DNA from: UBA8231 sp036011085 | GTDB lineage: Bacteria > Latescibacterota > UBA2968 > UBA8231 | Direction of reading: 5' to 3' | Length of the DNA stretch: 64,000 nucleotides | NCBI GenBank assembly: GCA_036011085.1 | Contig: DASCMS010000060.1 | Location: 48,526 to 112,525, forward strand | Part shown: piece by piece, positions 9,233-20,584 of the stretch | Numbering within the stretch: the stretch's first letter is position 1 | Layout: each line of letters begins with the position of its first letter | The notes under the pieces: generated by a model | What the model saw: the letters and a program-made list of their open reading frames with translations, nothing else | What the model was told of the DNA's origin: nothing | The model's database searches: none | Made by a program: the position numbers and the translations under genes

Positions 9233-9282
9233 AGCGCAATCATGAACCCCACCATTCAGTGTCCCCACCACAAAGAACAAGC

Positions 9283-10338
9283 ATGTCCATCACGATAAGA
9301 GATGTTGCCGTGAAAGCGGGCGTCTCCTCCATCACCGTCTCCCGAGCCTTCAGTGGTACGCACACGGTGGCGGAGAAGACGCGGCAGAAGGTGATGCAGG
9401 CCGCCGATGAACTGGGCTATATGCCCAACCTTCTTGCACGGGGACTGGTACATCGGCGCAGTCCGGTGATCGGTCTCATCGTCCAGGATCTGGCCAATCT
9501 GTTCTACGTCGACTTCATCGAAGCAGTACAGACCGCTGTGCAGCAGCGGGGTCACATGTTGATCGTCAGCCAATCCCACAGCCTGGTGGACACGGAGTCC
9601 ACCCAGATCGATACCTTGCGCCAGTTGCAGGTGGCCGGAAGTCTGATCGCTGCCGTGCACTCCGATGCCGCTCACCTGCGAGTGCTGAAGAAGAGCGGCA
9701 TGCCCTTCGTGATCATCTTCGGGCGCTGGGAGGAAGGTGACTACGTGGCGGTAGATGAAGCCGCTGCGGGGCATGTTGCTGCCACTCACCTGACGGAGTT
9801 GGGACACCGCCATCTGGGCTGGGTGATGCCAGGCAAACAGGACGATCTCGGTTCGGGGAGACGACTGCGTCGGCAGGGATTCGAAGCGGCGCTGCTCGAG
9901 CGGGGTCTCAGAACAGAATGGTCGATGCTGGCTGAAGGAGTCACGGTGACCGAAGGCCTCCGGGCTGCCGAGATCTTCCTGCAGCAGCAGAGCCCGGTCT
10001 CCGCCGTCTTTGTGGGTGCTGACCGCGTGGCTCTCGGGTTCATCCACGGTCTGCAGGAGGGTGGCGTGCGCGTGCCGGAAGACGTCGCCGTCATCGGCTA
10101 TGGAGACACACATCAGGCCAGTATCGGGGGATTGCCCCTGACCACGGTATCGGTGCCGAAGAGAGAGACCGGTCAACAGGCGGCACAGATTCTCCTGTCG
10201 CGGATCGAAGCTGAAGTGGCGGACGAAGAGTTGCAGCAGATTCTACTGCAACCCTCGCTGATCATCAGACAATCGTGCGGCACCCCGGACGATGGCAGCG
10301 CCCCTGCTGAGGACGCCTCCCCGAATCCGGGACGATAG
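9283..10338 (+). CDS. LacI family transcriptional regulator
   Basis: 351 aa. The N-terminal helix-turn-helix (residues 3-25, TIRDVAVKAGVSSITVSRAFSG) and hinge helix (PNLLARGLVHRRS) are canonical. A periplasmic-binding-protein-like sensor domain follows (VIGLIVQDLANLFYVDFIEAV, then AVFVGADRVALGFIHGL and VPEDVAVIGYGD). ATG 9283 puts MSITIRDVA at the usual LacI distance; an alternative GTG at 9259 adds only eight residues. It is divergent from mannonate dehydratase, so a hexuronate or related ligand is likely, but the effector cannot be read from sequence. A broken epimerase frame begins 10 bp downstream. Confidence 0.92.
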   Translation: MSITIRDVAVKAGVSSITVSRAFSGTHTVAEKTRQKVMQAADELGYMPNLLARGLVHRRSPVIGLIVQDLANLFYVDFIEAVQTAVQQRGHMLIVSQSHSLVDTESTQIDTLRQLQVAGSLIAAVHSDAAHLRVLKKSGMPFVIIFGRWEEGDYVAVDEAAAGHVAATHLTELGHRHLGWVMPGKQDDLGSGRRLRRQGFEAALLERGLRTEWSMLAEGVTVTEGLRAAEIFLQQQSPVSAVFVGADRVALGFIHGLQEGGVRVPEDVAVIGYGDTHQASIGGLPLTTVSVPKRETGQQAAQILLSRIEAEVADEELQQILLQPSLIIRQSCGTPDDGSAPAEDASPNPGR

Positions 10339-10347
10339 GTCAGGGCA

Positions 10348-10551
10348 GTGGCAACGTCTCGTCGAGTCCTGGTTACCGGTGCCAGCGGTGCCATCGGTAC
10401 ACCGATCTGTCGACACCTGATCCGGAGGGGCCATCAGGTCCGCGGTTTCTCCCTGGAGCCACACCCGGATCTGGCGGACTCCATCATCGGAGATCTGAGC
10501 GACCGGGAGGCGGTCCGGTCCGCACGAGTGATCTCCGTCCCAACTGCTTGA
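10348..10551 (+). pseudogene. truncated NAD-dependent epimerase/SDR remnant
   Basis: This 67-codon GTG-started frame matches only the first 60 or so residues of an extended SDR. It has the beta1 strand and nucleotide loop VLVTGASGAIG, the helix ICRHLIRRGHQVRGFS, and the DLSDREAV stretch that normally precedes the VDAVVHLA strand. The homology stops there, and the frame ends at TGA 10551 just before the aconitase leader. A complete enzyme would need about 200 more residues. The remainder is absent from the 60 bp before acnA, so a deletion is more likely than a simple frameshift. It follows the LacI gene by 9 bp and may once have been part of a sugar operon. Confidence 0.7.
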
Positions 10552-10611
10552 CACACTCTACCCCGGCAGCGAACCTAGCTTTTTCCAACACAAGAACAGA
10601 GGGTCAACTCC

Positions 10612-13311
<2,700 letters not shown>

Positions 13312-13345
13312 GGCCCCATCCCGTACGACCGTCAGGAGTGTTGCC

Positions 13346-14584
13346 ATGAGCAACAACGACTTTACGATCACCGCCATCGATCGCTGGCGGCTCGACGTGC
13401 CGTTCCACGAACGCTGTGCCCACACCGTCGAGGTCCGTGTCCCCGGCTGGTCGGTGGTGGATCTGTACCGAGTCACACTTGCGTCGGGGGTCGTGGGCGT
13501 CGGCGAGACGCTGGAAAACTACACCTGGGGCAAGATCGGTGACGAGGCCGCACAGCAGTACCTAGGGCGCAACGCCTGGGAGCTGATCTGGGACGACGAC
13601 CTTGGAGCCGGCCTGCAGATGGCCCTGTTCGACGCCGTCGGCAAGAGCGCGGCAGTGCCCGTGCATCGGCTGCTGGGAACACAGTACAGGGAGGCGTGTC
13701 CCGTGTCCTGGTGGGCGCAGGACATGGAACCGAAACTGTGGGCCCGCGAGGCCGCCACAGCTGAGGAGCACGGGTTCACGACGATGAAGGTCAAGGCCCG
13801 TCCCTGGTTCGATATAGAGGATCAGCTGGAGGCCGTCAGCGAGGCCACCTCCGACCATTTCGTACTCGACGCCGACTTCAACGGGCTGCTCCTCGGCGTC
13901 GACATCGCCGCGCCTCTGATCCGGCGACTGGAGGAAACTTTCCCGATCCTGGCGATCGTAGAATCTCCGATCCCGCAGGAGGATGTGGCCGGCAACGCCG
14001 CCCTGCGCCGCAAGATCGCCAGTCCCATCGCCATGCATTTCGGCAACCCGCCGGTGATGACGGCCATTCGCGAAGGGGTGTGCGACGGTTTCGTCATCGG
14101 CGGTGGTGCTTCCCGCGTGATGCGCGACGGCACACTGGCACACCACGCGAAGATGCCCTTCTGGCTGCAGCTGGTCGGTACCGGCCTGACGACGATGTGG
14201 TCAGTGCACCTCGGCGCCGTGCTGTCGCAGGCGCGCTGGCCGGCGATTCCCGGGGTCAATATCTATTCGCACACGCTGCTCAAGGAGTTCACCATCAGTG
14301 GTGGCCACGCCCGCGTGCCAGAGGGACCAGGACTCGGCATCGAGGTCGACTGGGACGTGGTGGCGGGTTTTCGCGTGGATCCCGACTACCGCAAGCCGCA
14401 ACCCCGCGAGATCCACACGATCTTCTGGCCGGACGGTCGGCAGACGCACTACAGAGATGGCGGGTACCGGGCCGACTTCCTGGCGGGAAAGCTGCCGGTG
14501 TTCCTGCCGGGGATTCGACTCGAGCGCCGCCTGGACGATGGCTCCGAGGGGTTCGACCGGACGTGGACGGAGCTGTTCGGCTGA
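13346..14584 (+). CDS. enolase-superfamily (mandelate racemase/MLE-like) protein
   Basis: 412 aa from ATG 13346, which follows CAGGAG. An N-terminal capping domain is followed by a TIM barrel with the KxK motif (TTMKVKARPWFD), the first metal Asp (VLDADFNG) and the second metal acid (AIVESPIPQE). At the place of the third metal ligand, normally Asp/Glu in a DE or GE pair, the sequence reads PIAMHFGNPP. The family uses Mg2+ to abstract a proton alpha to a carboxylate; many members are sugar-acid dehydratases. The substrate is unknown. The altered third ligand makes activity uncertain, or suggests a distinct subgroup. It sits between aconitase and the GT-C pair, with the next gene starting almost at its stop. 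Confidence 0.85.
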   Translation: MSNNDFTITAIDRWRLDVPFHERCAHTVEVRVPGWSVVDLYRVTLASGVVGVGETLENYTWGKIGDEAAQQYLGRNAWELIWDDDLGAGLQMALFDAVGKSAAVPVHRLLGTQYREACPVSWWAQDMEPKLWAREAATAEEHGFTTMKVKARPWFDIEDQLEAVSEATSDHFVLDADFNGLLLGVDIAAPLIRRLEETFPILAIVESPIPQEDVAGNAALRRKIASPIAMHFGNPPVMTAIREGVCDGFVIGGGASRVMRDGTLAHHAKMPFWLQLVGTGLTTMWSVHLGAVLSQARWPAIPGVNIYSHTLLKEFTISGGHARVPEGPGLGIEVDWDVVAGFRVDPDYRKPQPREIHTIFWPDGRQTHYRDGGYRADFLAGKLPVFLPGIRLERRLDDGSEGFDRTWTELFG

Positions 14585-14595
14585 GCATCTGGCGC

Positions 14596-17199
14596 GTGGC
14601 GGCCCTGTGCGGGGTGATGGCCCTGGCCGCCGCTCTACGCGGTTGGGGGGTCCTGTCCGGGGAGCTGGTGTGGCATCCCGACGAGATCTTCATGGCCGTG
14701 TACCCGCTGAACATGCTCAGCGGCGACCTCAATCCACACAGCTTTTCCTATCCGGGATTCCACTACAGCTTGTTGGCAGGCATCTACGGCCTGCAGTTTC
14801 TGCTGCAGTCAGCGACGGGAACAGCACCGGCGCTGCTGGAGTGGGTTGCCACACGCCAGGTATGGGCACCGGAGGCGGCGCGGGACACGGCTCGCTGGGT
14901 GAGTGTCGCCTACTCGCTGGCCACCGTCTTCGCCACCGGCCTGCTGGCAGGCCAGCTGGCCAGCGGCTCACATCTCAGTCACTGGCGGGCGATCACGTCG
15001 GTTGCCGGGATCGCAGCCACGGCCCTTGCTGCCGTCAATATCCTGCTCGTGCGCCAGGCACCGCTGGCCGGCACCGACGCCCCCCTGGCGTTCTGGTTTG
15101 TCGCCGCCACGTTGGCCTCCGTGAAGCTGCTGCGAACCGAAGCCCTTATCGACTACGTCCTCGCCGGCGCCCTGGTTGGAGTATGTGCCACCACCAAGTA
15201 CCCCGGCGCCGCCGCCGCCGGCAGCGTCATCGCCGCCCACCTGCTGGCCCGTCGTGGGGTATTCGATCGTCGCTTGTGGCTCGCTGGCGGCGTGTCGATT
15301 GGAGCCTTCCTCGTTCTGTCGCCCTATACGCTGCTCGATTACTCCACGTTTCAGGAGTACTTCCTGTTTCAGATGAAGCACGCGGCTGAGGGGCGCTTCG
15401 GATTCGAGCCGGGCTTGCTCTACCATGTGCGGGAAACCCTCCGATATGGCACCGGCTGGCTTGCATGGCTGGGGTGGTTGTCGGTCTGCGTCTGGTCTCT
15501 GTGGAAACGGCCTTCGCCTCATCTCGTCGTCCTGGCGGCATCGGCGTCGGCATACGCCGCCGTGAACTGGGGAGACCTGGTCTTCGCGCGATACGTTCTG
15601 CCGCTGGTGCCCCTGCAGCTGGCGTTGCTCGGTGACGGCATCACCCGGGGGTGCCGTCATCTGGCGGAGGGAGAACGCATAGCCACAGCGAGCGTAGTTC
15701 CCGTCGCCTCGATGGTCACCGTGATCCTGTGTCTGCAGCCGGCCTACGGTGCCTGGCACGTCGTTCGGCTGCAGCGGTCGACGGACACGCGCAGTCAGGC
15801 CCGGGCCTGGATCGAGAGTAATGTTCAGCCGGGTTCGACGCTGTGCAACTTCGGCGGTTGGGCGGGCGACCCGAAGCTGAATACGTACGAGGAGCTCTGG
15901 TGGCGTTTCCGGAATTACACCAACGCCTATGGCCAGGATCTTGGTCCCCTGCGTCGAGCCCGTCTCGACGAGGACACGCCATTCTACTCTTATGCCGTCC
16001 AGAGGGGGAACGTGAATGAGGCGACCGGCAGCCTGTCGCTGCTCCACTCTCGTGGTTGCAGTCACCTGATTCTTCACCAGCATCCGCTCACGTACTCCCG
16101 CCTCGACTCGACTTTCCATCGGCAATTGGCACAAGAGGCCCGCCTGCGGGTGTCCTACGAGCCTGGGGACTTGAGGGCATCGACGTTTGACCCGATGGAC
16201 GCCTACTACATCCCGTTGGCGGGATGGGCAGCCTTGGCACCCGGTCCGCGGATCGAGATCTGGGAGGTGGAGCGATTTGCCGGCAGGGCGACATCCCAGA
16301 CGGTGACCGATATCCTCTCCCGGACTCTCCTGCTCGGTGCCGAGTCGAAGGCAAACACGGGAGATCTTGACGGTGCCCGGGCGGATCTGGCACGGGCGCG
16401 AACCATTGAGCCCGGCAGCAGCTTCGCTCTCGAGGTCGAGGCTATCATCGCACACAGTGTGGGTGATCTCGAAGCGGTGGAATCGGCCTTTCAGGAGGTC
16501 CTGGCATTGGACCCGGAAAGCGTTCCCGGTCTGACGGGGATGGCGCAGCTGAGAGCGGGGCAGGGAGAACACAGTCAAGCCATCGACCTGTACGGCCGAG
16601 CCCGCAGGCAGCGACCGCGCGACGCGAAGTTGCTGAATAACCTGGCCGTGTCGTACCGGGCGATCGGGCGATCGGACACCTCGCGAAGTCTCTGGCTCGA
16701 AGCCTTGTCACTGCGGCAGGACTACGCCGACGCACACTTCAATCTCGGCACCGCACTCTATCTGGACGGGGCGCCCCGAGCCGCCCTTTCGAACCTGAAC
16801 CGGGCCGTGGAGCTCGTGCCGGACAGCGCCAAGTACCACAGCAATGCGGCGGTCGCTCACCGAGCCGCCGGTCTGCCTCTGCGTGCCGTGGAACTGTGGC
16901 AGGGCGCGGTGCGCGTCGACTCGAGCTACGTCGACGCGCACTTCAATCTGGGGTACACATACCAGTACGATCTGCAGAGCCCGCAGCAGGCGCTGCCGCA
17001 CTGGGAGCGAACGCGCCACCTGGCCCCCACCGATATCGATGCGGCTCTCCACGGAGCTCAGGCGCTGATGGATCTGGGGCGCGCGACAGATGCCGTCAAG
17101 TGGATGCGGGGTTTCGTCGATAGCAATCCACAACACCCTCGCCGAGACGAGGTCGAGGCTGCCCTCTCGGTCGTCGCGGCTGCTGACACGGCCAGATGA
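14596..17199 (+). CDS. GT-C (PMT/ArnT-like) membrane glycosyltransferase with C-terminal TPRs
   Basis: About 867 aa. The start is uncertain: no ATG precedes 14617, and GTG 14596 or CTG 14581 would best match the length of the paralog at 17196. The N-terminal 500 residues hold about 10 membrane helices. The first periplasmic loop carries ELVWHPDEIFM, whose acidic pair is where PMT/ArnT-type enzymes have their catalytic Asp. A luminal domain follows (about 400-590). TPR units then cover about residues 600-860 (LLNNLAVSYRAIGRSD, AHFNLGTALYLDGAPRAAL, AHFNLGYTYQYDLQSP). Substrates would be a polyprenyl-phosphate sugar and an envelope acceptor. It overlaps the next gene as ATGA, so the two are coupled. 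Confidence 0.78.
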   Translation: MAALCGVMALAAALRGWGVLSGELVWHPDEIFMAVYPLNMLSGDLNPHSFSYPGFHYSLLAGIYGLQFLLQSATGTAPALLEWVATRQVWAPEAARDTARWVSVAYSLATVFATGLLAGQLASGSHLSHWRAITSVAGIAATALAAVNILLVRQAPLAGTDAPLAFWFVAATLASVKLLRTEALIDYVLAGALVGVCATTKYPGAAAAGSVIAAHLLARRGVFDRRLWLAGGVSIGAFLVLSPYTLLDYSTFQEYFLFQMKHAAEGRFGFEPGLLYHVRETLRYGTGWLAWLGWLSVCVWSLWKRPSPHLVVLAASASAYAAVNWGDLVFARYVLPLVPLQLALLGDGITRGCRHLAEGERIATASVVPVASMVTVILCLQPAYGAWHVVRLQRSTDTRSQARAWIESNVQPGSTLCNFGGWAGDPKLNTYEELWWRFRNYTNAYGQDLGPLRRARLDEDTPFYSYAVQRGNVNEATGSLSLLHSRGCSHLILHQHPLTYSRLDSTFHRQLAQEARLRVSYEPGDLRASTFDPMDAYYIPLAGWAALAPGPRIEIWEVERFAGRATSQTVTDILSRTLLLGAESKANTGDLDGARADLARARTIEPGSSFALEVEAIIAHSVGDLEAVESAFQEVLALDPESVPGLTGMAQLRAGQGEHSQAIDLYGRARRQRPRDAKLLNNLAVSYRAIGRSDTSRSLWLEALSLRQDYADAHFNLGTALYLDGAPRAALSNLNRAVELVPDSAKYHSNAAVAHRAAGLPLRAVELWQGAVRVDSSYVDAHFNLGYTYQYDLQSPQQALPHWERTRHLAPTDIDAALHGAQALMDLGRATDAVKWMRGFVDSNPQHPRRDEVEAALSVVAAADTAR

Positions 17200-19313
17200 A
17201 CCGAACCGTGTTGTCTGCCAGTGTTGTCACCGGGGCGCTGCTCTTCGCCCTCGGAGTGCGCGCCTGGGGGCTACTGCACGGTGAACTCGTCTGGCATCCG
17301 GACGAGATCTTCATGGTCGTCATCCCCCTCCGCCTGCTCAGCGGCGATCTGAACCCGCATTATTTCCACTACCCGAGTCTCCACTATTACCTGCTCGGGC
17401 TGGCGTATGCCGTCCTCTACCTGCTCGACCTCTACCGTGGGCTCACGGGCAATCTCGACGAGTGGGTAGCTCTCCACGGTTTGTTCGAGATGGAACGCCT
17501 GCGGGATGTGGCTCGTTGGGTGAGTGTCGCATTCAGTTGCGGCACCGTCGTCGTGACGATGAGTGTCGCGCGTCGCGTGTCCGGATCGACAGCCGCCGTC
17601 ATCACCGCGTGTGCTCTCGCGGCCAGTGTGTTGTGTGTCCGGCAGTCGCAGATCGCCTCAGTAGATCTGACCATGGTGTTCTGGTTCGTTCTCGCTCTGT
17701 GGTCGGCACTGCGTCTCCTCGATGGCGGCCGCCGCCGGCATTACCTGATCAGCGGGCTGTTCGTCGGGCTCTGCGCCGGCACGAAATATCCCGGTGTCGC
17801 TGCGGCCGGCGCCGTGGTCGGAGCCCATCTGTTGGCCGGCGGGCGGATCCTGGATCGTCGACTGTGGCTCGCAGGAGGGGTTTCACTCGTGGTCTTTTCG
17901 CTTGCGTCTCCCTTCGTGTGGATCGATTTCGGGACCTTCCGGGAGCATTTCCTGTTCCAGGTCGAGCACGTCAGGCAGGGAACTCAGGAAATCTCACTGC
18001 CCATCTTCCATCACCTCTGGTTCAGCCTGCGGCACAACCTCGGCGAGCCGGCCTGGATGGCCATGCTGGGCGCCGGTGCGTGGGCGCTGTATCGTCGCGA
18101 CCGGCAGATCGGCGTTGTCCTCTGTGCCTTCGTTGTCGCCTACGCCTCGATCAGCTGGGGAGAACTCGTGTTCGTCCGCTATGCCATGCCGTTGCTGCCA
18201 CTGCAGGCGATTCTCGTCGGCGTGGCCATCGTCGCCATCGCGGACCGACTGGCGCTTCGGTTCGGCTACCGCCGGCTGTGGCTCGGGCTTGTGGCCGTGA
18301 CAATCCTGGCTCTGCCCGCAGTACGATCGATGCGGGTGGCGCAGATTTCCGCTGCCGTAGACACGCGTACCCAGGCACGGGAGTGGCTGGAGGCACATGT
18401 CTCTTCGGGGGCCCGCTGCTGCAACTTCGGCGGCTGGGGTGGCGACGTACAGGTTCGCACTTTCGAACAGCTCTGGTGGCTGCTGGTCCGGCACCAGGAG
18501 GCCTTCGGGCTGGCGGACCTGGCGACGGTGGCGCCGAGCCTGCGGCCACGCCCCAGCCCCTATTACTCCTTCACCGCTGGCGGCGACCGTTCTGCCAGCG
18601 AGACCGGCAGCTGGGATCTCGTGGATGATGTGCAGTGTGACCACGTCGTGATCCACGACCACCCGTTGCCATCGTCGCGGCTCGACAGTGCCTTCACGAC
18701 GCGGCTGCCAATTCATGGACAACGGCTTGCATCCTTTTCACCAGGCGAGGGGATAGGCAAGGCCGTGTTCGATGACATGGACGCCTACTACGTCCCCATT
18801 GCTGACACCGAGGGCATCGACCGACCTGGACCGTACATCGAGATCTGGCGCATCGATGACCAGCCCCCCACCCATCGGGAGCGGCCCTCGGTGACGGAAC
18901 GACTCGCTGACGCGCACGCTCTGCTGGCCATGAGCGCTGCCCGCGACGGGCGTATGGCGCTTGCTCTGCGGGCGCTGCACCATGCCTCTCAGTACGATGC
19001 CACCAACCCTCGTGCCGTCGCCGCCTGGGCTTACGTGTCCGAAAAGACGGGGCGATTCCAGGATTCCGAAACCGCCTATCGCGAGTTGAGCCGCATCGAT
19101 CCGGGACGCGCCGATGGTCTGGAAGGCCTGGCGCGATTGCTCACCGCCCAGGGTCGGTTGCAGGAGGCAGCCGACACGCGCGGGGCAGCGGCTGCACTGC
19201 AGCCTCGCAGCGCAACGGCCAGCATCCGGTGGGCGCAGGCATTGTCCGAAGCTGGACGGGAGGCAGAGGCGTTGCGGGTCTCCCAGGAGGCGCAAGCCAT
19301 GCCTCGCCGGTAG
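17196..19313 (+). CDS. GT-C membrane glycosyltransferase with C-terminal TPRs (tandem paralog)
   Basis: 705 aa, starting with the ATG that overlaps the previous stop. It is a clear paralog of the preceding gene: ELVWHPDEIFMVV, LLSGDLNPHYFHYPSLHYY, GLCAGTKYPGVAAAGAVV and FGGWGGDVQVRTFEQLWW all recur. About 10 transmembrane helices fill residues 8-390, then a soluble domain, then a short TPR tail (about 570-700, ALRALHHASQYDATNPRAV and ADGLEGLARLLTAQGRL). The HPDE loop is conserved, so it is probably catalytic. The tail is shorter than in its partner. Tandem duplication with translational coupling suggests the two act together or on related acceptors. Confidence 0.8.
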   Translation: MNRTVLSASVVTGALLFALGVRAWGLLHGELVWHPDEIFMVVIPLRLLSGDLNPHYFHYPSLHYYLLGLAYAVLYLLDLYRGLTGNLDEWVALHGLFEMERLRDVARWVSVAFSCGTVVVTMSVARRVSGSTAAVITACALAASVLCVRQSQIASVDLTMVFWFVLALWSALRLLDGGRRRHYLISGLFVGLCAGTKYPGVAAAGAVVGAHLLAGGRILDRRLWLAGGVSLVVFSLASPFVWIDFGTFREHFLFQVEHVRQGTQEISLPIFHHLWFSLRHNLGEPAWMAMLGAGAWALYRRDRQIGVVLCAFVVAYASISWGELVFVRYAMPLLPLQAILVGVAIVAIADRLALRFGYRRLWLGLVAVTILALPAVRSMRVAQISAAVDTRTQAREWLEAHVSSGARCCNFGGWGGDVQVRTFEQLWWLLVRHQEAFGLADLATVAPSLRPRPSPYYSFTAGGDRSASETGSWDLVDDVQCDHVVIHDHPLPSSRLDSAFTTRLPIHGQRLASFSPGEGIGKAVFDDMDAYYVPIADTEGIDRPGPYIEIWRIDDQPPTHRERPSVTERLADAHALLAMSAARDGRMALALRALHHASQYDATNPRAVAAWAYVSEKTGRFQDSETAYRELSRIDPGRADGLEGLARLLTAQGRLQEAADTRGAAAALQPRSATASIRWAQALSEAGREAEALRVSQEAQAMPRR

Positions 19314-19322
19314 CTCCGACAA

Positions 19323-19862
19323 CTACCGGACCAGTTTCGAGATCTCCTTGAAGGCAGCGGTGCCGGCCTCGCGCAGCCATTCGAACAGCACCATCTCAAC
19401 CGTCACCATGCCGGCGCCCAGCCGTTCCATCCGTTCGAGACCTGCCCTGCGGTTTGCGGCGGTCCGGGATGACACGGCGTCGCCCACGACTTCGACGCTG
19501 AATCCGGCAACGAGCAGATCCTGAACTGTCTGATACACACAGACATGGCCCTCGATGCCCGCCACCACGACCGTACTTCGGTCGACGTCCCGCAGCGCCT
19601 GCTGGAACTGTTCGGCACCGCAGGCACTGAAGCTGGTCTTGTCGATCGGTTCCAGTCCCTCGAGGAGGGCCGAGATCTCCGGGACCGTGGGGCCCAGGCC
19701 CTGGGGATACTGTTCCAGCCAGAGGATGGGGACCTCGAGCACTCGGGCACCGCGCAACAGGATCTTCAACTGCTGATACAGCTGCTCCTTCTCATGCATC
19801 AGTTCGGCGAGTTTCCCCTGCACGTCAATGAGGACGACGACACTGTCTTCGACCCGCAGCAT
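19323..19862 (-). CDS. isochorismatase-family cysteine hydrolase
   Basis: 179 aa. The catalytic triad of the family is visible: Asp13 (VVVLIDVQG), Lys75 (PIDKTSFSACG) and Cys108 (GIEGHVCVYQT), with the cis-peptide region just before the Cys. The overall pattern resembles YcaC-type hydrolases (WLEQYPQGLGPTVPEI), whose natural substrate is unknown. The ATG at 19862 shares one base with the TGA of the upstream GT2 gene, so this is the last gene of a four-gene leftward operon. It converges on the GT-C pair with 9 bp between stops. A link to glycan synthesis is not obvious, and it may be a passenger. Confidence 0.88.
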   Translation of the reverse strand: MLRVEDSVVVLIDVQGKLAELMHEKEQLYQQLKILLRGARVLEVPILWLEQYPQGLGPTVPEISALLEGLEPIDKTSFSACGAEQFQQALRDVDRSTVVVAGIEGHVCVYQTVQDLLVAGFSVEVVGDAVSSRTAANRRAGLERMERLGAGMVTVEMVLFEWLREAGTAAFKEISKLVR

Positions 19863-20584
19863 CAGATGGGCTCCGAATCGCCCAGCCGATGGCTACGGAT
19901 TCGCATCATGTCGATGGGATCCTGCACGAGGCAGCGCATGGGACTGATCGTCGAACCCGGCGCATTCTGCCACTCAACGGGTTCATAATGCACGGACAGA
20001 TCCAACTGGTGGGCGAGGTGGAGAATCTCGACGTCAAGAGTGCCACCGTTGATGTGCGTACGCGGGAAGATCGCCTGTGCGGCCTCGCGCGTGAAGCACT
20101 TGAAGCCGCACTGAGAGTCGGCGACTCGCTGTCGGAAAACGATGAGGTGGGCCAGAACAAGGAAGCCGCGTCCCAGCAGGCGTCGGATCAGAGTTTCGCC
20201 CTGGGGGGCCGCCCGCCACCCGGCGACGATCTCGTACGGGCCGTCGAGGAGGGGGAGGAAGACATCGAGGCATTCGATCCGGGTGGAGTGATCGGCGTCC
20301 ATGAACAGAATCCTCGATCCCCTGGCTTCCAGACAGCCGGTGCGTACTGCGGCGCCTTTGCCCTGGTTATCTGCCAGAGATCGAACGCGCAGGGACGGCC
20401 AATCGGCAGCCATCGCTTCCACCCGGGCCACCGTATCGTCCCGACTGCCGTCATCGACGACGATCACCTCGTATGGCTCGCCACGTCCATCGAGGTACGG
20501 TCGGCAGTCCTTGAGGGTTTCTTCGATGCGATGACTCTCGTTGTAAGCGGGAATCACCACGGATAGGTAGATGGGTTCACTCAA
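19862..20584 (-). CDS. Alg5-like GT2, polyprenyl-phosphate sugar synthase
   Basis: 240 aa from a TTG at 20584 that overlaps the upstream stop as TTGA; a longer in-frame ATG at 20749 would overlap the methyltransferase by 170 bp. GT-A fold hallmarks are LSVVIPAYNESHRI, EVIVVDDGSRDDTV, the DxD in LFMDADHST, and QGKGAAVRTG. DSQCGFKCF and THINGGTLDVEIL are typical of dolichyl-phosphate beta-glucosyltransferases. It would transfer a sugar from a nucleotide to a polyprenyl phosphate at the inner membrane. That lipid-linked sugar is the donor class that GT-C enzymes such as the adjacent pair (14596-19313) use. Lack of C-terminal membrane helices means it is membrane-associated rather than integral. 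Confidence 0.85.
   Translation of the reverse strand: MSEPIYLSVVIPAYNESHRIEETLKDCRPYLDGRGEPYEVIVVDDGSRDDTVARVEAMAADWPSLRVRSLADNQGKGAAVRTGCLEARGSRILFMDADHSTRIECLDVFLPLLDGPYEIVAGWRAAPQGETLIRRLLGRGFLVLAHLIVFRQRVADSQCGFKCFTREAAQAIFPRTHINGGTLDVEILHLAHQLDLSVHYEPVEWQNAPGSTISPMRCLVQDPIDMMRIRSHRLGDSEPI

Noticed and set aside
10548..10576. sigma-70 promoter for acnA
   Set aside because: TTGACA is perfect, but no acceptable -10 lies 16-18 bp downstream, so it is not listed as a feature.
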